Made by a program: the position numbers and the translations under genes. From Deltaproteobacteria bacterium (lineage in GTDB: Bacteria; Desulfobacterota_B; Binatia; UBA9968), in NCBI GenBank assembly GCA_005879255.1, contig VBKY01000422.1, positions 1 through 9,444 on the forward strand: 9,444 bases of DNA, written 5' to 3'. The notes beneath the pieces are model-generated. The model saw only the letters and a list, made by a program, of their open reading frames with translations, ran no database searches and was not told the origin of the DNA. Positions 1-6,412 of the stretch are shown here, in pieces. The first letter of the stretch is position 1, and each line of letters starts with the position of its first letter.

Positions 1-2378
1 AACCGGTCGTCGATTTCTTCAAGCAGAATCAAGCGCGATGCCGCGGAGCATTTCTGCCCCTGATAGCCAAAGGCGGAATCAATGATATGGACCACGGCTT
101 CGTCCAGATCGGCGTCAGTGTCGACGATCAAGGCGTTCTTACCGCCCATCTCGCACACCACCCGCTTGACATGGTCTTGGCCCGGCCGATGCGTGTAAGC
201 TTCGCGAAGGATTTCCAGGCCCACTTCACGCGATCCGGTAAACGCAATGACGTGAATCTTGGGCGAACGCACGAGATGCGCGCCGATTTCACCGCCGCCT
301 TGAAGCAACTGACACGCGTCCTCAGGCAAGCCCGCTTCGCGCAACATTTCCAGCAGATGCACGGCCATCATCGGCGACTGCTCGGCTGGTTTCATCAGCG
401 CGCAGTTGCCGGTAACCAACGCCGCGGCCGTCATGCCGGTAAGGATCGCCAGAGGAAAGTTCCATGGCGCGATGACCGCGGCAATGCCGCGCGGCTCGTA
501 GAAATAAATATTGGTTTCGCCGGGAAGCTGCTGGGTCTCGCGCGGCTCAGCCAGGCGCAACATCTCGCGCGCGTAATAGGCCAAATAGTCGATCGCTTCG
601 ATCACATCGGCGTCCGCTTCGCGCCAGCCCTTGCCGACTTCAAAAACTTCCCAGGCGGCGAGTTCCCAGCGCCGCTCGCGCATGATACCGGCTGCATCGA
701 AAAGAATCTTCGCCCGCTTGGGCGCCGGTGTGTCGCGCCATTCGGGAAAAAAGCGCGCAGCGCGGTCGATCACTGCCTCTGCTTCATCGATGCTAGCGAT
801 GCGAACGCGTCCGACGACCTCTTTCGGATTGGCGGGATTGACCGACTCCAGCCATTGGCCATTGCTCCGCTTTGGGCTTTGTCTTTTGAATTCGGCGCGG
901 ACATGTTCGAGGGCTCGAGCGAAGTGTTCACGGTTTTCCTGGCGCGAAAAATCGACCAGCGGCTCGTTGCGAAACTCCCCTCGTCCGTCACTTGGAATCG
1001 TCTTTTGCGTAACTATTTCTTCTCTCCGCTTTTCCGCCACCGATGGAGCCTTGATCAAAGTGGCGACATCCTTTTTGTCGGCATAGGTCTGGCGCAGGAA
1101 AGAAGTATTGGAGGTATTTTCCATGAGTCGGCGGATCAGATAGGAAATCCCCGGCAGCAATTCGCCCACGGGAAGGTAGACCCGAACTCTTTGGCCGTTT
1201 TGAATAATCGCCTGGCGCACCGGTTCAGCCATGCCGTAGAGCATTTGAATCTCGTAGCCGTTGGGCGGAACGCCTAGCTCCTTGGCGGCGACGATGGCAT
1301 GCGCCAAGCTGCGCAGATTGTGACTACCGAAAGCGGCGTCAATGACATCGTGGCTTTCTAATAACAACCGGGTGAGCCGCTCGTAGCTGGCGTCGGTCTC
1401 GGCTTTCTCTAAGTAGACGGGAATCGGCCAACCTTTCTGTTGCGCCCAGGCGATCTCGCTGTCCCAATAGGCGCCTTTTACTAGCCGTACGCCGATCCGC
1501 CGTTTGCGCTGTCGCGCCCAGCGAACCAAGTTTGTGACATCTTTTTCCGAATCCGTGAGATAAGCTTGCACAGCAATCGCGGCATGGGGCCGCTCGTGAA
1601 ACTCCTTCTCTGCCAACACGCTGCGAAAAATCGCCAGCGTGAGATCCTTAAAAGCAAACTGTTCCATGTCGACCGTGACCGCCGCGCCCAAGCGCGCCGT
1701 TTCGCGAAACAGCTCGCGCAACCGTTCGCGCACGGTCACTTCAGTATTTGGATCCAAAGGATCAAAGCGCGCGCACAATGAGGAGAGCTTGACCGAAAGA
1801 TTGACGCGAGGGATTTTTCCGCTGGGTGACTCATCGATCTGAGCGCACGACGGCCAGCCCTCGCTGACTTTGGCCAGGCGGCGCAACAGATCGAGATAGC
1901 GTTGCTGCATGGCGCTGGCTTCGAGATCGCTCACCGTCGCTTCGCCGACAACGTCTAATGTAAACGCCGCCGGCTCCCTTCTGAGATTGGTAAGCACACT
2001 GACCAAATGATCGCCGCTTTCTTCGGCGATGAAGCGGCGCGCCAACTTGATCACGTTACGCCGAACGACGGGAGCGACGAGTGTTCCGGCGTGGAGCGCC
2101 TGCGCGAGGAAAACCAAGCCGCCTAGCGCATGATCGACGCGCGCGAAATATTCTTCCAGATGGCGGCCGATCTCAGCCGACGACTCGAGACTCGGCAAGA
2201 CGTCGACGAAACGAAACAAAGCGATCCTGAGCGACTCGTCTTCGAGCGACCAGTCCAGCATCCGCCCCAAAAGATCTTTGGCCTCGAAGAGCGAAGGTTT
2301 ATTCTCCGCCGCTTTGCGGTACAGCGAACGCGCCAAACGTTGAACTTCGGGTTCGATTGAATCAACAGAGGGAGTCAA
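1..2378 (-). CDS. putA: Bifunctional proline dehydrogenase / L-glutamate gamma-semialdehyde dehydrogenase, 3' end outside window
   Basis: Oxidises proline to P5C with FAD, then glutamate semialdehyde to glutamate with NAD, in one chain. I translated the minus strand by eye: 792 codons without a stop to the window edge. Proline dehydrogenase barrel, about residues 190-430: NLSVKLSSL (193-201), VDMEQ (236-240), LVKGAYWDSE (299-308), FGSHNLRS (350-357), YEIQMLYGMAEPVR (375-388) and the substrate-binding YLIRRLMENTSN (413-424). Aldehyde dehydrogenase domain from about 510: PWNFP (638-642), KPAEQSP (663-669), FTGSREVG (713-720), CEMGGKN with the likely general-base Glu743, and QGQKCSA with catalytic Cys777. 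There is no N-terminal DNA-binding domain, so it is the short type of PutA (about 1000 residues), with roughly 200 residues missing here. The TTG start is chosen because a GGAGG at 2388-2392 lies 9 nt upstream and an in-frame TAA lies just before that. It is divergent from the ThDP enzyme gene. Confidence 0.95.
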   Translation of the reverse strand, partial: MTPSVDSIEPEVQRLARSLYRKAAENKPSLFEAKDLLGRMLDWSLEDESLRIALFRFVDVLPSLESSAEIGRHLEEYFARVDHALGGLVFLAQALHAGTLVAPVVRRNVIKLARRFIAEESGDHLVSVLTNLRREPAAFTLDVVGEATVSDLEASAMQQRYLDLLRRLAKVSEGWPSCAQIDESPSGKIPRVNLSVKLSSLCARFDPLDPNTEVTVRERLRELFRETARLGAAVTVDMEQFAFKDLTLAIFRSVLAEKEFHERPHAAIAVQAYLTDSEKDVTNLVRWARQRKRRIGVRLVKGAYWDSEIAWAQQKGWPIPVYLEKAETDASYERLTRLLLESHDVIDAAFGSHNLRSLAHAIVAAKELGVPPNGYEIQMLYGMAEPVRQAIIQNGQRVRVYLPVGELLPGISYLIRRLMENTSNTSFLRQTYADKKDVATLIKAPSVAEKRREEIVTQKTIPSDGRGEFRNEPLVDFSRQENREHFARALEHVRAEFKRQSPKRSNGQWLESVNPANPKEVVGRVRIASIDEAEAVIDRAARFFPEWRDTPAPKRAKILFDAAGIMRERRWELAAWEVFEVGKGWREADADVIEAIDYLAYYAREMLRLAEPRETQQLPGETNIYFYEPRGIAAVIAPWNFPLAILTGMTAAALVTGNCALMKPAEQSPMMAVHLLEMLREAGLPEDACQLLQGGGEIGAHLVRSPKIHVIAFTGSREVGLEILREAYTHRPGQDHVKRVVCEMGGKNALIVDTDADLDEAVVHIIDSAFGYQGQKCSAASRLILLEEIDDR

Positions 2379-2387
2379 GATGGTGTT

Positions 2388-2392
2388 CCTCC
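2388..2392 (-). promoter_or_regulatory. Shine-Dalgarno GGAGG for the putA TTG start
   Basis: GGAGG on the minus strand, 9 nt before the TTG at 2378-2376. An in-frame TAA occurs a few codons further upstream and no ATG or GTG lies between, so this site decides the unusual TTG start of putA. Confidence 0.7.
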
Positions 2393-2455
2393 CAGGAACT
2401 CCCGACGATTACGGCATTTGTAATCCGCTGCATCATCATAATACGATCGACAAAG

Positions 2456-2461
2456 AGGAGG
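2456..2461 (+). promoter_or_regulatory. Strong Shine-Dalgarno-like AGGAGG without a standard start codon
   Basis: A full AGGAGG sits in the gap upstream of the ThDP enzyme gene. No ATG, GTG or TTG follows at a usable distance in that gene's frame. The codon 6 nt downstream is ACG (2468-2470), in frame and 18 codons before the ATG at 2522. Either this is a rare non-standard start, an ATG lost by one T-to-C change, or chance. I cannot decide which. Confidence 0.35.
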
Positions 2462-2521
2462 AAGCTCACGACCGTCTTTGGCAGCGAAGTTTATCGACGC
2501 CAGACTCGCGGAAATATCGAC

Positions 2522-4225
2522 ATGACAAATTCAACCGATCGGAAAACGGATACTCTCAGTGGAGCCGAAGCCGCTGTCGAGATGCTGAAAGCCCATGGCG
2601 TCGAGATTCTCTTCGGACTTTGCGGCGACACGAGCCTGCCGTTCTATGACGCTCTGGCGCGACTGCCGCATGGCATGCGTCACGTGCTTGCGCGCGACGA
2701 GCGCTCCGCCGCCTACATGGCGGATGGCTACGCCCGTGTCTCGGGCAAGGTCGGCGTCTGTGAAGGACCGAGCGGCGGCGGTGTGACCTATATCCTGCCG
2801 GGCCTCGCCGAAGCCAACGAATCGTCGGTGCCGGTGCTTTGCATCAACTCTGATATTTCTGTCGCGGCGCGCGGACGCTACACGTTGACCGAGCTTGATC
2901 AAGGCGCGCTCATGCGACCGGTGACGAAATGGAACGCGGTGCTCAACCGCGCCGAAGATCTGCCGCGCATGTTCCGCGCGGCGTTCAAACACCTCACCAC
3001 CGGCCGGCCTGGTGCCGCGCACATCGCCCTGCCGTTCGACGTGCAGAACAGCTCGGTGAATAAAGCCGAAATTTGGGGCGATGCGAGATTTGGCCGCTAT
3101 CCGGCTGAGCGCGTGGCACCCGATCGTGATTTCGTCGAACGTGCCGCCGCCACACTGCGCGACACGGCGAGTCCGGTTATCATCTGCGGCGGCGGCATAT
3201 TGATGTCCGAGGCAGAGCCAGAGCTTCTCGAACTCGCCGAGCGACTGTCGGCGCCCGTCGCCACCACGATCAGCGGCAAAGGTTCGATCAGCGAAGAGCA
3301 CCCACTGGCCGTCGGCGTTGTCGGCTCCAACGGCGGCACACCTGAAACGCGCGCCCTTGTCGATCAGGCGGATGTGGTCTTTTTTATCGGCTGCCGCGCC
3401 GGCTCGGTGACCACCGAACGCTGGCGCCATCCCGCTCCCGGAAAGAGCAAAGTAGTTCATCTCGACGTCGATCCGGCGGTTCCCGGTGCAAATTACCCGG
3501 TGGACGTGGCATTGATCGGCGACGCCAAATTCGGACTAAGCATGTTGAATGAGGCGCTGGCGAGCACGCACCGGCCGCTTGACGCATCGCGAGTTGAATT
3601 TTCGAAGGCGGAGAAATTTGCCAAGTTCCAAGCTCTGGCCGAGTCCGGCGACAAACCGATTAAGCCCGAACGAGTGGTCGCTGAGCTGACGCGAGCACTC
3701 GATGCGGACGCCATCGTGGTTGCCGATGCCGGCACACCCTGTCCCTATTTTTCGGCCTACTACCCGGTGCGCTGCACGGGAAGGCGCTTTTTTTCCAACC
3801 GTGCTCACGGTGCGCTCGGTTACTCCATGGCAGCGGCGATGGGCGCTCATTTCGCGCGGCCGGAAGTCAAATGTGTTTCAGTAATGGGTGACGGCAGCTT
3901 TGGTTTTACTTGCGGCGAGCTCGAAACCGCGGTGCGATATCGCCTACCGATAACCTTCATCGTCATTTCGAATGCGAGCTACGGCTGGATCAAGGCGGGA
4001 CAAAAGTCGGGCTACGGCCAGCGCTACTTCGCGGTCGATTTCGGCGTCACCGATCACGCTGCCGTGGCCGCCGCTTTCGGCGTCAAGAGCTGGCGTGTTA
4101 CCGAGCCAAATGATTTGCGCAAAGCACTAAACGCAGCGTTGGAACACGCAGGCCCAAGTCTGGTGGATATCGTTTGCCAACCGCTCCAAGAAGCACAAGC
4201 GCCGGTCTCGGAGTGGATCGCGTGA
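2522..4225 (+). CDS. ThDP-dependent enzyme, acetolactate synthase-like
   Basis: A 567-residue member of the acetolactate synthase / pyruvate oxidase / benzoylformate decarboxylase superfamily, which uses thiamine diphosphate to cleave or join 2-oxo acids. Three family domains are present. The N-terminal pyrimidine-binding domain has the catalytic Glu60 in ARDERSAAYMADGYAR. The central domain starts near SPVIICGGGIL. The C-terminal diphosphate-binding domain carries GDGSF (Asp457) and, 27 residues on, Asn484 in SNASYGW, the usual Mg/ThDP ligands. The substrate is not readable from sequence. No ilvN-like regulatory subunit lies next to it, so a biosynthetic acetolactate synthase role is not supported. 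The open frame extends upstream to 2357, but homology-like sequence begins at TLSGAEAAVEML, so ATG 2522 is preferred; its own ribosome site is weak (see the AGGAGG at 2456). It is divergent from putA and convergent with the GlcG-like gene. Confidence 0.9.
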   Translation: MTNSTDRKTDTLSGAEAAVEMLKAHGVEILFGLCGDTSLPFYDALARLPHGMRHVLARDERSAAYMADGYARVSGKVGVCEGPSGGGVTYILPGLAEANESSVPVLCINSDISVAARGRYTLTELDQGALMRPVTKWNAVLNRAEDLPRMFRAAFKHLTTGRPGAAHIALPFDVQNSSVNKAEIWGDARFGRYPAERVAPDRDFVERAAATLRDTASPVIICGGGILMSEAEPELLELAERLSAPVATTISGKGSISEEHPLAVGVVGSNGGTPETRALVDQADVVFFIGCRAGSVTTERWRHPAPGKSKVVHLDVDPAVPGANYPVDVALIGDAKFGLSMLNEALASTHRPLDASRVEFSKAEKFAKFQALAESGDKPIKPERVVAELTRALDADAIVVADAGTPCPYFSAYYPVRCTGRRFFSNRAHGALGYSMAAAMGAHFARPEVKCVSVMGDGSFGFTCGELETAVRYRLPITFIVISNASYGWIKAGQKSGYGQRYFAVDFGVTDHAAVAAAFGVKSWRVTEPNDLRKALNAALEHAGPSLVDIVCQPLQEAQAPVSEWIA

Positions 4226-4238
4226 GGGAAAGGGGTGC

Positions 4239-4293
4239 TGGAGTATTGGTTTAATAACATCACTCCATTACTCCACTACTCCAGTACTCCAAT
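4239..4293. repeat. Octamer array ACTCCANT x4 with hairpin potential between convergent genes
   Basis: Four head-to-tail 8-mers of the form ACTCCANT occupy 4262-4293. The segment 4239-4249 (TGGAGTATTGG) pairs with 4281-4291 inside the array over 11 positions with one G:U pair, leaving a 31-nt loop. It lies 13 bp after the stop of the ThDP gene and 8 bp before the stop of the convergent GlcG-like gene, so a two-way terminator role is possible. No U-tract is seen, so that role is inference. The repeat itself is plain in the sequence. Confidence 0.6.
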
Positions 4294-4300
4294 TAGAACC

Positions 4301-4768
4301 TTAATTTTCCAGCCGCACTTGCTTGCCTAAATCGGCGCAGTCTTCGTCGGTCTTGAAGCCGGCGGCGCGGATGCCGTGAGCGGCGAGCTCCTCATCGCGC
4401 TCCTGCGTATCACCCGTAACGCCCGCGGCGCCGATGACTTCGCCTCCGTTATCGCGGATTAGCATGCCGCCGCCTTCGGGAAAAATCTGATCGCCCGAAG
4501 CGCGCATCAAATACTGCATGAACAACGGCCGCTCTTCCGTGCGCACGCGCACAAGCGATGAGGAACGTCCGAGGGCAAGCGCCGCGTACGCCTTGCCGAA
4601 AGCCATCTCGAAGCGCATCATCGCCGAGCCGTCTTCTTTCTGAAACGCCTTCACCTTGGCCCCGGGTTCGACGATAACGACGCTGAGAGGGCGGCAGCTC
4701 AACTCGCGGCCGCGAGCGAAAATCGCTTCGATGATGTGATTCGATTGTTCTAGTGTGATCATGCTCAT
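4301..4768 (-). CDS. GlcG/HbpS-family (DUF336) heme-binding-like protein
   Basis: A 155-residue soluble protein of the GlcG/HbpS family (Pfam Haem_degrading, formerly DUF336). Family features are the early TLEQSNHIIEAI helix, the VVIVEPGAKVKAFQKEDG strand pair (30-47), the FGKAYAALALGRSSS segment (57-71), and the C-terminal core FPEGGGMLIRDNGGEVIGAAGVTGD (96-120) followed by the ERDEELAAHGI helix. HbpS-type members bind heme or cobalamin-like ligands or act as accessory proteins to metabolic enzymes; nothing here tells which. No signal peptide is present, so it should be cytosolic. Start: GGAGG at 4773-4777 lies 4 nt before ATG 4768; a second in-frame ATG at 4762 with 10-nt spacing is nearly as good. 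It is convergent with the ThDP enzyme; homologues often sit beside catabolic operons. Confidence 0.88.
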   Translation of the reverse strand: MSMITLEQSNHIIEAIFARGRELSCRPLSVVIVEPGAKVKAFQKEDGSAMMRFEMAFGKAYAALALGRSSSLVRVRTEERPLFMQYLMRASGDQIFPEGGGMLIRDNGGEVIGAAGVTGDTQERDEELAAHGIRAAGFKTDEDCADLGKQVRLEN

Positions 4769-4822
4769 AATTCCTCCCAGTGGGCCGGATCATAGTTAAT
4801 GTGTGTCCAGGAATTTTTGTGG

Positions 4823-4841
4823 GGGCGTATGGCATACGCCC
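4823..4841. repeat. Perfect 9-bp palindrome GGGCGTATG-G-CATACGCCC
   Basis: Two 9-bp arms meet around a single G, giving a strong hairpin or a dyad operator. Directly beside it, TGCCGG (4855-4860) and CCGGCA (4886-4891) form another inverted pair within about 37 bp. The cluster lies between the start of the GlcG-like gene and the end of cnoX. Its form resembles dispersed REP-like extragenic palindromes, but copy number cannot be judged from one window. Confidence 0.6.
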
Positions 4842-4939
4842 TCGGCTGGATGCCTGCCGGAGTTTATCCGAGCGCAATCGAAGGGCCGGCATGACGGCGA
4901 AAGCGAATGACCTATTTAAGCGACCGTAGCGACCACACT

Positions 4940-5794
4940 CTAGCTGAACAATACCTTGGCGAGCTCGGAGCGATATTTTTCCGTCAACGGATCGTCCGGT
5001 CCTAACACCTCGAAGATCTGAATCATCGCCTTGCGTGCGCCGTCGTCTTGAAAAGCGCGGTCGGTCTTGACGATGTTGAGAAATTCCTTGAGCGCTTCTT
5101 CGTACTTTTCCACGCCCGCCAACGTCTGGGCTAGGTCGAACCTGGCGGCGAGGTTGTTGGGCTCGGATTTGACTTTCTCCCTGAGTGCCGCTTCGTTCTG
5201 CGCCGCGCCACCCTGGAGTTTTAGCCGGGCAATGAGACGATCGGCTTCTTTGCGCTCATCGGCAACCAGCGAGATCTTATCCAAGTAACTCAACGCCGCC
5301 TCTTGGTTTCCTTCATTCATCGCCAGACGCCCCATCCCGAGCAGACCCTTTGGGTGATTCGGATCGGATTCGAGAATCGCCTGATAAAGCGCCTTCGCTT
5401 CGGGGATTTTGCCTTCGCCTTCAAGCTCGGCGGCTTTCTCTGCCTGCTTATCCGCTGCGCTCGGCAGGAACTTCGATAAAAATTCGCGCAGCATCGGCTC
5501 CGGCAATGCGCCGGTAAACTCCGATGCAAGATCGCCGTCTATGAAAAGCTTCACCGCGGGAATCCCCTGGATGCCGAATATGCCAGCCAAATTCTGGTTC
5601 TCATCGACATTTACTTTGGCGAGGATGAACTCGCCGGCATGTTCTTCGGCAAGTTTTTCCAAAAGCGGCCCCAGCACTTTGCAGGGGCCGCACCAAGGAG
5701 CCCAAAAGTCCACCAGCACCGGGACCGCATTCGAACGCTCCAGAACTTCCGCTTCGAAATTTTCTTCGCTAACGTCTTTGGTCCACTGATTCAT
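4940..5794 (-). CDS. cnoX: CnoX/YbbN-type thioredoxin-TPR chaperedoxin
   Basis: A 284-residue cytosolic protein, the same length class as E. coli YbbN/CnoX. Residues 1-110 form a thioredoxin fold with the active-site W34-C35-G36-P37-C38 and the cis-proline loop GIPA (Pro79). Residues 115-284 are helical TPR-like repeats, for example GEGKIPEAKALYQAILESDP and LAQTLAGVEKYEEALKEFL. In the family, CnoX holds unfolded proteins under oxidative (hypochlorite) stress and hands them to chaperones; the intact WCGPC suggests this copy is also redox-active, unlike the E. coli SxxC form. Start: ATG 5794 is preferred, with an AGG 5 nt upstream; a GTG two codons earlier (5800) is possible. It is on the same strand as the AhpD-like and OsmC-like genes, with about 170-bp gaps either side. 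Confidence 0.93.
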   Translation of the reverse strand: MNQWTKDVSEENFEAEVLERSNAVPVLVDFWAPWCGPCKVLGPLLEKLAEEHAGEFILAKVNVDENQNLAGIFGIQGIPAVKLFIDGDLASEFTGALPEPMLREFLSKFLPSAADKQAEKAAELEGEGKIPEAKALYQAILESDPNHPKGLLGMGRLAMNEGNQEAALSYLDKISLVADERKEADRLIARLKLQGGAAQNEAALREKVKSEPNNLAARFDLAQTLAGVEKYEEALKEFLNIVKTDRAFQDDGARKAMIQIFEVLGPDDPLTEKYRSELAKVLFS

Positions 5795-5861
5795 ATGCAC
5801 CTACTCGATTCGCCGGTAATGTCATTTACTACGAAGGACTCGAAAGATTCGGATGATTTCA

Positions 5862-5935
5862 TCACAGAGGCGCTGAGGACGCGGAGGCGAGAATTTGCCG
5901 CTTCTCTCCTTTTCGTCGCGTTGGGTCTGCGTGGT
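5862..5935. repeat. Imperfect inverted repeat with CACAGAGG core, extragenic
   Basis: The stretch from ATCACAGAGGCGCTGAGGAC to GGGTCTGCGTGGT has arms that are roughly inverse to each other (CACAGAGG... against ...GTCTGCGTGG, then GGCGAGAA against TTCTCTCC). Such CACAGAG/CTCTGTG elements occur between genes in many bacterial genomes. A related single arm, ending TCTCTGTGGT, lies near 6371-6381 in the next intergenic gap. Pairing is imperfect, so this may be a decayed copy. Confidence 0.4.
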
Positions 5936-5968
5936 CCCACACGCCCCAATCACGTGCTGATCTCCGTC

Positions 5969-6214
5969 CTATTTCGCGATGACCGCCTTGGCAAGGTCGC
6001 GCACCTTCGCCGCCGCCGGTCGCATCGCGTACACCATCGCTTCGGTAATTTCATCCTCGGTCGCGCCGCACTCGCGCGCCTGCTTCAAGTGTCGCCGCGC
6101 CCCGCCCTCATGGCCGATGGCGATACACGCGGCGAAGAAGACCAATTGCGCCGTCTTCGGATCGAGCGATCCTTTTTTGTATTTTATATTAAAAAACTCT
6201 TCATCCGTCGTCAT
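5969..6214 (-). CDS. Small carboxymuconolactone decarboxylase / AhpD-like protein lacking CxxC
   Basis: An 81-residue protein of the carboxymuconolactone decarboxylase (CMD, AhpD-like) superfamily, recognised from LDPKTAQLVFFAACIAIGHEGGARRHL followed by the typical GATEDEITEAM. In AhpD the active site reads C-x2-C-x3-H. Here the same spacing holds H35-x2-G38-x3-H42, so both redox cysteines are replaced while the proton-relay His is kept. Cys30 and Cys49 exist but not at the active-site spacing. Thiol-peroxidase chemistry of the AhpD kind is therefore doubtful; a decarboxylase-like or structural role is open. The start has a good AGGAG at 6220-6224, 5 nt upstream. It lies between cnoX and the OsmC-like selenoprotein gene on the same strand. 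Confidence 0.85.
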   Translation of the reverse strand: MTTDEEFFNIKYKKGSLDPKTAQLVFFAACIAIGHEGGARRHLKQARECGATEDEITEAMVYAMRPAAAKVRDLAKAVIAK

Positions 6215-6235
6215 ATCTTCTCCTTTTTTGACCCG

Positions 6236-6272
6236 GCGAAACCGCCAAAAGCGAAACCAAGAGGGCGGTTTT
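6236..6272. repeat. Stem-loop (AAACCGCC / GGCGGTTT) upstream of the AhpD-like gene
   Basis: AAACCGCC at 6239-6246 is the exact reverse complement of GGCGGTTT at 6264-6271, leaving a 17-nt loop. Within it GCGAAACC occurs twice (6236-6243 and 6251-6258) as a direct repeat with a 15-nt period. It lies about 25 nt upstream of the start of the AhpD-like gene and could be a 5'-leader hairpin, an operator, or the terminator of the gene before. No U-run follows directly. Confidence 0.4.
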
Positions 6273-6412
6273 CAACCTCGCCCCCGAAAAATCCCGACTC
6301 TTTTTTTGCGCCCATTCCGTTCTTTGCGGCAAAATTCTTCTCTTGTTTGTTTGCGACTCGGCCGCGTTATGTCTCTGTGGTAAATACGCTTTCACAATCA
6401 ACCCGAAAATTT

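Noticed and set aside
87..1277. Long plus-strand open frame of 396 codons
   Set aside because: It lies antisense to putA, whose minus-strand translation shows clear proline and aldehyde dehydrogenase motifs throughout; the plus-strand product has no recognisable domain.
2437..2443. Two-way -10 box (CATAAT plus / TATTAT minus) in the putA-ThDP gap
   Set aside because: The hexamers are good but neither strand has a -35 match at normal spacing, so no promoter is claimed.
2531..3460. Minus-strand open frame of 309 codons
   Set aside because: It is antisense to the ThDP enzyme gene, whose catalytic motifs fix the plus strand as coding.
4262..4293. CRISPR-like array
   Set aside because: The units are 8 bp, contiguous and without spacers, so this is a short tandem repeat.
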